64,000 nucleotides of DNA from Marvania coccoides (lineage: Eukaryota > Chlorophyta > Trebouxiophyceae > Chlorellales > Chlorellaceae): contig OY978098.1 in the NCBI GenBank assembly GCA_963854735.1, positions 2,244,001 to 2,308,000 of the forward strand, written 5' to 3'. A program made the position numbers and the translations under genes. Of the stretch, positions 56,596-64,000 are shown one piece after another (positions within the stretch are counted from its first letter, which is position 1; each line of letters opens with the position of its first letter). The notes below the pieces were generated by a model. It was not told where the DNA came from. It made no database searches and worked only from the letters and a program-made list of their open reading frames with translations.

Positions 56596-56937
56596 ATGGC
56601 GGCGCTCGCAAGCACCACCGCTCTTCGCGGGCAGGCGATTTCAATGAATGTGCGGCCAGCTGCTCGCACCGCCGCGGCATTCCAGCCTGTGCGGGCATCG
56701 CAGAGCCTGCAGGGCCGCGTGATCTCTACCACCAACGCTAAGACCGCCGTCGTCGCAGTCGACTCCCTTTCAATCCATCCCGTCTACAAGAAGCGAATCA
56801 AGGTCACCACCAAGTTCATTGCCCACGACGAGACTGAGATGTGCAAGCTCGGCGATGTGGTCACGCTGTCGCCCTCCCGGCCGCTGTCCAAGAGGAAGCG
56901 TTTTGTGGTTCTGGATGTCGTCCAAGCCGCAAAATAA
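56596..56937 (+). CDS. RPS17: Plastid 30S ribosomal protein S17 (uS17c), nuclear encoded
   Basis: Single exon, 113 residues. A 38-residue transit peptide (MAALASTTALRGQAISMNVRPAARTAAAF) precedes the bacterial-type uS17 core: LQGRVISTTNAKTAVVAVDSL, HPVYKKRIKVTTKFIAHDE, the CKLGDVVTLSPSRPLSKRKRFVVLDV signature. The short length and the bacterial signature distinguish it from the cytosolic S11/uS17 protein. It binds 16S rRNA in the body of the plastid small subunit. An upstream in-frame ATG at 56461 exists, but the start at 56596 gives a normal transit peptide. Convergent with SAC1, with 120 bp between stops. Confidence 0.95.
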   Translation: MAALASTTALRGQAISMNVRPAARTAAAFQPVRASQSLQGRVISTTNAKTAVVAVDSLSIHPVYKKRIKVTTKFIAHDETEMCKLGDVVTLSPSRPLSKRKRFVVLDVVQAAK

Positions 56938-57057
56938 ACGAAATATGATGCCCATTAACGCTGTTTTTCATTTTTTTTATTACACAATTTTTACTATCCG
57001 ACACTTTGTAATGCCCAATTGACCCCCCGTGAAGCTTCACCAGACTTATCATTCATT

Positions 57058-59006
57058 TCACGCCGTCCATGGCTTGGAGAGGTCGGGACGCAGCGCAGGG
57101 GCATTCACCAGGTGCTTGCCGAACTTGAACGTCAGCCGCAGCACCACGGCCGCGATCAGAAGCAGCAGCGCCACCTCCTGCGCCCCTCGCACCCCCAGCA
57201 GCTCCCCGCCAGCCGCCAACTTCCTCGCATTACCCACCGCCACCGCCAGCAGCAGCGCAGCCACAGCCAGCGGCACGGCGGGGGAGCCCTGGGGCTGGAA
57301 AGGCGCGGGTCGGCCGGGCTGCACGCGGTACGCCCCCGTCACCAAGTCCAGTGCGTCCTGCTTTGCCCCGTCCCTGAAATTATTCAAAAAGTAGCGGGTT
57401 AAACTCTTGCGGCCGTCGTCCAGCAGCCCCGCCAGGTCGCGCTTGCCGGTGCGGGTGAAGGCCGACTTCATCGCGCCCGTGCCAGCGTACTGCCTCGAGA
57501 TCTCGTCGCCGTGGTCTGCCCACATCACTCGGAACGACACCTCCGCTGCCGGGAACACCGTCGCCAGGGTTTCCCCAGGCGCCAGCAGCCCCTGCCGCCG
57601 CAGCACGTGCTCCAGCGCCCGCCGTGCGAGCAGCCCCTGCACCACGTTGGTCCTGTCCAGCGTGTCGATGCAGTTGGTGCGAAAAACTCCGGTCTGTTCC
57701 GCTGCAGCGCCGCTGGCCTCCCCGCGGAACCAGTAGCAGTCAGCCTCGAAATCTGGCGCCACCTCGCGCCACAGCACCTCCAGGTTCTTGTAATTTGTGG
57801 CCCCGCACTGCTTGTGGAAGTCAAAGGGCACCAGGCGGAAGCCAGGCACCTCCACCGCCGCCGGCACCGCCGCAGCGGCGTACGCCGCGCTGAGCTTGCC
57901 CTCTCGGCCAGTCTGGTTGGCCAGATTGATGGCGGTGACGCGTCCGTAGCGCTCCGCCAGCTGCTTCACGTGCGAAGTCAGCATTGCCTCGCACTTCGCG
58001 GTGGGGGCGATGGCGATCGGAATTTTGTACTTTAAGTTGGGGGTTTGGCTCCACAGCACGGGGATGGAGCCGCGCACTTGCACGAAGGAGGCTTCCGCCG
58101 CCCCGCCGTCCACGCTCAGCAGCTGCTCGCTCTCCACGAAATTGGCAACGTCGGCACCGAGGTCTGTGCCTCTGCGCCACTGCCGGGTGCCGGGGCGACG
58201 CGCGGAGCGGCGGGCGATGAGCGTGAGGGTGGCGGAGTGGTTGCGGCCGCTGCCGCCGACGCGAGTGAAGTCCAGGCCCGGCAGGTAGCCCACGAAGCCC
58301 ATGAAGGCGGTGGGAACGAAACGCTCCATGCCAGCGTCTGCAATTAGGATGTAGTTTTTATAAATTAAATGTGTGAGAGAGAGTTTGAAAGCAAGAGGGT
58401 GGAATTGTTTGGGTAAGAAAGATGCCCAATCCCCCCCCAAAATAGAAATTTACGGTTCTTACCAAGGAGGGGCTTGGCGAGGGCCTGGTTCCAAAAGAAG
58501 GCCGGCTCGGCTCTGCGCCAGGCGGGGGTGACGGCGTAGGCTGCCGCGTCCTTGGCTGCCGCCTCGTGGCGCTGCTGCGTCAGCGTGGGATCCCCGCCGA
58601 CGGAAAAGTACATCTGGCCGCCAAACTGCTCAGGATCCACCCCCGCTCGCACCAGCTCCAAAAATTTGTAGTCTGCGGACTTCCACCGGCCCCCCCCGGT
58701 GTCTGCAAGCACCTGGGTGGAGGTAATTCGCAGCAGGGGGTGGCCTCGTAACAGGGCTGCCTCTTCCACGCCAGTGATCACCACCAAGGCGGGTCCAGCC
58801 TCCAGGGTGACCACCCCCAGCACCCCAAACACGGGGGTGTAGTCCTTGGTGATGGGGGGGTGCTCGGTGAGCGCCAGAGTGCCGGTTTCGAGGTCACAAG
58901 TGAAGGACTCGCCGGCAACGGCGCCCTGCCACCATGGCTGCACCACCACGATGCTGCCCAGCCGCTGCATCCGCATCACAGGGTGCATGTCCAGGGTGAG
59001 GCTCAT
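57058..59006 (-). CDS. SAC1: SAC1-type phosphoinositide phosphatase with two C-terminal membrane helices
   Basis: Two exons, 59006..58463 and 58337..57058, 607 residues. The SAC N-terminal part has VFGVLGVVTLEAGPALVVITGVEEAALLRGHPLLRI and the catalytic part has LGADVANFVESEQLL, SFVQVRGSIPVLWSQ, INLANQTGREGKL and the P-loop RTNCIDTLDRTNVVQ. CIDTLDR is an intact Cx5R active site. YAGTGAMKSAFTRTGKR and SLTRYFLNNFRDGAKQDALDL complete the family pattern. Two hydrophobic segments near the C-terminus (VPLAVAALLLAVAVGN and VALLLLIAAVVLRLTF) anchor it in the ER/Golgi as in yeast Sac1 and plant SAC6-8. It removes phosphate from PI4P and PI3P. The start codon overlaps the stop of an upstream small ORF. 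Confidence 0.94.
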
Positions 59007-59260
59007 TGGGGCTGCTGCTTGCTGCTGGAAGACTCAATCTCAGAGGATGATGGTGATTTCTCAAGGCCCCACAGCTGACCGGTTGTTTTGCGGGCTTCGG
59101 CGTCCAGATCCGCGAGTGCTGAAGGCTTTGGCGTCTCGTTGGTGAGCTGCGGTGCCGGGGTTTCTTCGCTGCGCGTCGATCTGTAAATCAGTGTGCCCAG
59201 TCCTCCTCCAATAAGAAGCTGCGCGATAATCTGGGCAGGCGTGGTCTTTGCGTGGGCCAT
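59003..59260 (-). CDS. Small single-span membrane protein, ORF overlapping SAC1 start
   Basis: 85 residues, no intron. The N-terminus has an amphipathic/hydrophobic stretch (AQIIAQLLIGGGLGTLIY, residues 9-26) and a hydrophilic acidic tail. The terminal TGA shares bases with the SAC1 ATG (ATGA at 59003-59006). No family recognised. The ATG at 59260 is preceded by an AT-rich leader. That this is a real protein is supported by its reasonable composition, clean start and exact junction with SAC1, but a chance ORF in the SAC1 5' UTR cannot be ruled out without data on expression or conservation. Confidence 0.6.
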   Translation of the reverse strand: MAHAKTTPAQIIAQLLIGGGLGTLIYRSTRSEETPAPQLTNETPKPSALADLDAEARKTTGQLWGLEKSPSSSEIESSSSKQQPQ

Positions 59261-59655
59261 TAAACAACGGGTTTAAATAAATTTAGCAGTTTGGAGCCCA
59301 GAGAATGCGTGCAAATCGAAGAATCAGAAATGGAAACGAAGCAATTTTGAACTTTTGCTGCCTGTTTTGGAGCAGTAGAACGTGGCATACTGCACTATTC
59401 CATCAGCGATTTACCCTGTCATTTGCTTTTGTATGCAGTTTCGATAACCAAATTCGCCGCCTCTGCGACCTTCTTGCCCTCTTCAGGAGAAACACTAAAC
59501 CATTCACTGCCGCCGTCTTTCTTCAAGGGCTTCATTTTTTTATCCTCGAAATGCTTGTGAATGGTGGTCTCTAATGAATGCCTGCATATTTTTTTTCAAT
59601 GAACCGTGTCAAAATGAAAGGACAGTGTCTACACATTGCTGAATATTAGCCTCGC
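59261..59655. promoter_or_regulatory. Spacer upstream of the SAC1 unit, downstream of T5orf172-like gene
   Basis: 395 bp, AT-rich, probably containing the promoter of the SAC1 unit and the 3' UTR of the T5orf172-like gene. No ORF of note. Confidence 0.4.
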
Positions 59656-61168
59656 TCACCGATAACTTGTTTGTATGAGTGCGAGAACGACATACTCTTC
59701 ACCGTTCGCATTTGCGCATTTCTGGACTCGCGTAGGGACTTGAATTGGAGGAAATATACGAATAGGAGAGATCGTGCGATCAAGAGTGCGGAACTTCTGC
59801 TGCTTGGTGTCGGTCCAGCCCTCAGGATTGTCTTTAGTCTTCCCAATCTTGCAAGGCCGGTCTGCCACAAAATTTAGCGTCTCCTTCGTCTCGTCGTCCT
59901 CCAAAGCAGTGTAAATGTAGATCCAGCCTTTCGTAGTGCCGAACATCTCTGCAAATAGGAAAATGCAAACGGTCGTTATAATTGCTGCTGTTGTAGATTT
60001 CAATTACCGAAATGAAATTACCTGTATTAGAAGGACCTTTTAAGATACGTTCCACGGCCGCTTCTGAAAGGTCTTTGACGATCAGATAAATATTCTCAGA
60101 AAGATTAGGATGTTTCTTCAAAAACTCGTCATGGTAGTTGCCTTTCAGAAGCATTGGGCTCCGCTGTTTCTCCAGAGAATTGAGCTGCGTGGCTAATTCA
60201 GGATTGTTTTTAGCCATCTGCAGGGCATGGGGCTTGCAAAATTTAATGGGTGGATCGGTGTCAAGCGCCCACGCTGCGCGTTTGCAGTGCCGCATCTTGC
60301 CCTTTTTTTTGTCGTGAACTGGAAAGTCACAGTACGGCATGCCTTTATGTCTTTTGCAGTACATAACACCGCCCGGCCCTGGGTAATTGCCCGGGTGCGT
60401 ACACGGCCTCCCATCTGCAAATTCTCCATTGCACCGGCCGAATGATATCTTGACGCTGGGGGGCTGGTCGGCTGTGGCAGAAGGCTGTTTGGTGTTAATC
60501 TTATATGTAGGAGGAGGCTCGTGCCGGATCTCGGCCTTGCGCTGATTCGGACTCGGCTTGGACAATATGCTGCGAATGGTACCAAGCAGCGATTTCCTCT
60601 CTTCTGCTATTTTGGCATGAATCCTGCAGTAGTTGTCATTGTCATAGCGGGCGTGGTAGGAGCATTGTTCGGATGGGCGTGCTTTGAGCATGGACTGGCA
60701 GCGAGGCAGCCCATCGGAGCAGACAGCGACAAGAACATGCATGATTGCCCCCTCGGTAACGTCAATGCCGTCACTGATGGGAGCAGGGTCGAAATTTGTC
60801 TGGAGGTCGGCTGTGGCAGAAGGCTGGTTGGTGTTGATCTTCTCTGTAGGAGGAAGCTCGTGCCGGATCTCGGCCTTGCGCCGAATCAAACTCAGCTTGG
60901 ACGACATGATGCGAATGGTACCAAGCAGCGATTTCCTCTCTTCTGCTATTTTGGCATGAATCCTGCAGTAGTTGTCGTTGTCATAGCGGGCGTGGTAGGA
61001 GCATTGTTCGGATGGGCGTGTTTTGAGCATGGACTGGCAGCGAGGCAGCCCATCGGAGCAGGCATCGAGAAGAACATGCATGATTGCCCCCTCGGTAACG
61101 TCGATGCCGTCACTGATGGCAAAGGGAGCAGGGTCGAAATTTGTCTGGAGGTCTGCTGCGGCAGCCAT
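59656..61168 (-). CDS. Cys/His-repeat protein with T5orf172 (GIY-YIG-like) domain
   Basis: Two exons, 61168..60022 and 59948..59656, 479 residues. Residues 1-230 are two nearly identical copies of about 113 residues, each with CSDGLPRCQSMLK, SEQCSYHARYDNDNYCRIH: a C-x6-C-x(n)-C-x2-H plus C-x2-H arrangement that should bind zinc. A third, diverged Cys/His module follows (GRCNGEFADGRPCTHP, YCKRHKGMPYC, HCKRAA, FCKPH). The C-terminal domain (GWIYIYTALEDD, then CKIGKTKDNPEGW) matches the T5orf172/DUF1766 group of GIY-YIG-like proteins known from fungi, phages and large DNA viruses. Nuclease activity is not assured: the usual catalytic Arg after KIGKT is not obvious. Codon use is AT-richer than its neighbours. 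The start at 61168 follows a likely leader intron acceptor near 61199. Confidence 0.72.
60466..61149 (-). repeat. 339/345-bp direct tandem duplication inside the Cys/His-repeat gene
   Basis: Bases 60466-60804 and 60805-61149 are two head-to-tail copies, offset by 339 bp along most of their length with one 6-bp (two-codon) indel. They are almost identical for stretches of more than 100 bp, including third codon positions, so the duplication is recent or homogenised. Confidence 0.95.
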
Positions 61169-62933
61169 CTTGAGGTGTCCCGAGATTGCAAGCCTGGAAA
61201 TTAACAAAATAAGGTTAGAAACAGAAGACAGCATTATCAAGATATCATAAGCTTTGACACCATAATACGTGTTCACCACGATAGTTTGGAAATATGCGAG
61301 TTGTGAAATCACAAATACACATCAATGCATTTACGCGCATTCATAATTGTATTGCTTACCTTTAAGAATGAGTTTTAGTTGGATGCAGCACGCAAATAGT
61401 GTGAATGCTTCCAGAATCGAAAGAATTTCCAATCAATTAAGGCAGGATGTCGGATGGTAGCGTGGAAATGACGGACTGCCAATGTAGACAACTCGATAAA
61501 AATGTACACACAGCAAACGCAGCAAATAAAAACAATGTGATGATGTGAAAAAGAAAAGTGAGGAGAATGTGGGCCACTAATTCCAAAACCAATTCCAAAA
61601 CAAAATTGCCTGCTGTGTTTCACGCCAAAGAAGACAAATGCGCAAGCAAGACATTACGTTTATCATGAACATGGATTGCGCATGGATTTAAACCCAATCC
61701 GGAAACACTTCAAGGTTTCAAGGTTTCAAGGTTTAAATTTAACTATTTCAAGGTTTAAATAGTTATTACGTCTCCTGCAAAGTTGCTCGCTCCTACGCGA
61801 CGTGCCACTCACCCTACCACAGTAATGCGGGGTCCCCCTTCCATCCGTGGGATCTACCTCAGTTACTGGGGATAATGGTTCGCACTTCTTTTTACCGACA
61901 TTTGTGAAGCGAGAACTTAGAAGAAGAAAATCCCGTTATAAATAAAAGGCTTGTTAGGTTTAAATGGGTCTGGTTGGATACAAGCTGGCCCCGCAATTTG
62001 GTCAAGGCGGACCAATCAGTGAACTCTCTCGCCGGGCGGTCGGGGCCTTCTCTCCCCAGACGCGCCTTGGCCAGTTCTTCGTCCCCAACGCCGTCACCAC
62101 CTGGCTGACTCAATCCCTTTCACCCGTGTCCCAATACCACAGCCGTACGCCAATCTTTCCAGCATTTTCAAAATGAGGTTGGTGTTTGAAAGAATTGTTG
62201 TGATGGGTTTCAATTTCATCAAGCGCTTAGGAGCCCCTTACGAGCTTCCGTAGCGCACCTTCGTAACGTTTTAGCTTGATCCACGTTGTGTAATGCATTT
62301 CAATACAGCAGAGCATGAAATGAGGGCGAAAAGCACGATTTTGCAAGCGCAATCAGTGCTTTGTAGTGTGAAGAACTGGCATTAAAAAAAATGCGACATG
62401 TATGGAGCACAATCGCACAGAGGGGCCAGGTGCAACCAAAAATACGCTTCCGTCGTGCCAAAGAAATATTATATTTGAAAATTCTGAGGCACTCCTCACT
62501 TGTTTCAGCGAACGCCAAAAGCTACCCGCCACAGAAAACCAAAACAGCAAATTTTACTTTGTAGCAACATCACAAGTGAAGGAGAAAAAATGTCGGTGGT
62601 TGCAGAATTCACAAAGCCTCTTCTGAGGACTTTCATACAAGAAGACTGCTGACCATGGACAGCCAACTCCACACTATATTGCTACCTGAATATGTATTTT
62701 GTCTTGAGACGAGATGAAGGGGTGGTTTGGCAGCAGAGAGTCTTGATTGGATGAGACGGGGTTTTCTCCATATTTGAATTGTGTAAATAAAATAAATGCA
62801 TAATGGCGAGAAGTTATACATTCTTGCTTCTATTGTGAAAATAGAATATATATACTACGCTACTAAATAAATCTTTTTATTTATTAAGTGATCAAATAGT
62901 GTAGTTTGGTCAAAACAAGAGCAATTTCTCGAA
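61169..62933. other. Long divergent spacer, T5orf172-like / P4H
   Basis: 1,765 bp, mostly AT-rich. It contains a short direct repeat (CAAGGTTT three times at 61711-61734, again at 61749-61756) and a GC-rich patch at about 61960-62120 that is open on both strands but resembles nothing I know. A TATATATA tract at 62848-62855 lies about 80 bp before the P4H start. Confidence 0.5.
61711..61756. repeat. CAAGGTTT short tandem/direct repeat
   Basis: Three contiguous copies of CAAGGTTT (61711-61734) and a fourth after a 14-bp gap (61749-61756), in the spacer upstream of the Cys/His-repeat gene. Confidence 0.9.
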
Positions 62934-64000
62934 ATGGCAGCGCTATCAACGATGATGGTTGTAGGGGTTGCCGTGCAGCTCCTCTCACCGCAAGCTGAAG
63001 CGTTTGTCAAGGGGCCCAGGCCAGGTGGTTGGGCGGAGACGCTCAGTTGGAAGCCAAGGGCCTATGTGTACCACGGGTTCCTCTCTGATGATGAGTGTAA
63101 GCACCTGAAGACCAAGGCAGCGCCCCGGTTGGCCCGTTCCAGCGTCATCAATGCCGACGGGACCACAACGCCAGAAGACAAGATTCGCACGAGCGCAGGG
63201 ATGTTTTTCAAGTAGGTCTAGAGAGATGTGAATGGCGATGGATTGTCTCTAGTGCGCTTAGATTGATTTGAATTCCCTCCTTGATTTTCTGCAGGCCTGG
63301 AGAGGATGAACGTAAGAAGTGCAGCTCCCAGATTTTCAAAATGTGTTTTTGTTACTAATTATACACATGCTTCTCTGCGTTATCAGACATAAGGGACATT
63401 GATGAGCGAGTTGCGCTCTGGACTCACCTGCCCGTGAGTCACGGCGAGAGCATGCAGGTTCTCCGCTATGAGAGTAGGACAGATATTCTGAATGAGGCTT
63501 AAGCATTGGAATTAAAATGAAAATAAAGCATATCAAATCTCCTTTTTCCCTTTCAGATAACCAGCACTATGGCGGGCATTGGGATGAGGTAAGCTAGATT
63601 CTTTGCAAGTTTTTTTTCCAGCTAGCCCTCATGGACTTCAAACATCGGGCATATGAAAAAACCCTGTAATGTATGCAGTCAAAGTTTTTATCAATTCTTG
63701 CAGGCAGATCCAGAGGTGGAGACGCGAACAGTAGGGGGAGAATCCCCTCGGGTTGCTACCCTAATAATTTATTTAGAAGGTAGTTTATTGAAGCTAGTGG
63801 CGTCCTCGTCCTGGAGCCTCCTTAGCTCAATTATTCTCAGGATCCACTGAGAATACGTTGATGAACTAAATAAGCCCATCATTTCCGAATTTTCTCTGTG
63901 CAGATGTTGAGGAAGGAGGCGAGACAGCGTTCCCCAAGGGAGAGTGGATTGACGAAAAAATTCAAACGCAAGGGCTAACGTTCAGCGAATGCACAGGAGG
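62934..64000 (+). CDS. P4H: Prolyl 4-hydroxylase, 3'-truncated by window end
   Basis: Six exons visible: 62934..63211, 63295..63311 (17 bp), 63387..63473, 63557..63588, 63704..63779, 63904..64000+. All phases match. A signal peptide (MMVVGVAVQLLSPQAEA) precedes the double-stranded beta-helix domain: WAETLSWKPRAYVYHGFLSDDECKHL, SVINADGTTTPEDKIRTSAGMFF, VALWTHLPVSHGESMQVLRYE, NNQHYGGHWDE with the HxD iron ligands, and VATLIIYLEDVEEGGETAFP. The distal His and the 2-oxoglutarate Lys lie beyond the window. The enzyme is Fe(II)/2-oxoglutarate-dependent and hydroxylates proline in secretory proteins; in green algae it makes hydroxyproline-rich cell wall glycoproteins. Exons of 17 and 32 bp are unusually short. 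Confidence 0.95.

Noticed and set aside
1..64000. CRISPR arrays, bacterial operons, insertion sequences, tRNA or rRNA genes
   Set aside because: None seen. The DNA is intron-containing nuclear sequence; I found no spaced direct repeats, transposase frames or tRNA-like T-loop/acceptor pairs, although tRNA detection by eye is weak.

Overview
The window is nuclear DNA of a photosynthetic eukaryote. Genes are interrupted by short GT-AG introns that are mostly T-rich. Exons are GC-rich, while introns and spacers are AT-rich. The protein set (plant-type double-AP2 factors, plastid ribosomal protein S17, chloroplast FAD synthetase, VARICOSE/EDC4, an RMR receptor, a plant-type diacylglycerol kinase) points to a green alga. 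A trebouxiophyte-like chlorophyte is my best guess, but the sequence alone does not fix the genus. I resolved 26 genes; two are cut by the window ends.

Layout. 0-6.3 kb: the 3' end of an ODR4-like gene, two tandem AP2 genes and a bacterial-type nuclease with a plastid leader. 7-18 kb: EDC4/VARICOSE (-), clathrin heavy chain (+) and a lysine-methyltransferase-like gene (-). 18-25 kb: a plastid FAD oxidoreductase, a diacylglycerol kinase and the mitochondrial Rieske protein, all +. 25-31 kb: a divergent DNA polymerase delta-like gene (-) facing FAD synthetase (+). 31-41 kb: SEC14-like (-), RMR (+), PUB-domain (-), METTL24-like (+) and ribophorin II (-). 41-51 kb: a CBP60-like protein (+), AP-2 alpha adaptin (-) and an unrecognised lumenal membrane protein (-). 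52-57 kb: an RBM45-like RNA-binding protein and plastid uS17. 57-59.3 kb: SAC1 phosphatase preceded by a small membrane-protein ORF whose stop overlaps the SAC1 start (ATGA). 59.6-64 kb: an AT-richer stretch with a Cys/His-repeat plus T5orf172-like gene and a 3'-truncated prolyl 4-hydroxylase.

Membrane traffic is well represented: clathrin, AP-2 alpha, SAC1, SEC14-like, RMR, DGK and ODR4-like. Genes tend to alternate in divergent and convergent pairs with 120-600 bp spacers.

The items I think most deserve follow-up are: (1) the Pol delta-like protein, whose polymerase motif C reads YGHTDS and whose Exo II and Exo III aspartates are missing while its cysteine-rich C-terminus is kept; (2) the ATGA-overlapping ORF pair at 59.0 kb, a candidate dicistronic nuclear transcript; (3) the 339-bp in-frame duplication in the Cys/His-T5orf172 gene; (4) the two AP2 paralogues, one with a decayed second domain but a conserved intron position; and (5) the thylakoid-targeted nuclease with a bacterial C-terminal domain. 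All exon joins were made by eye from splice consensus, reading phase and family similarity; none is supported by transcript data.
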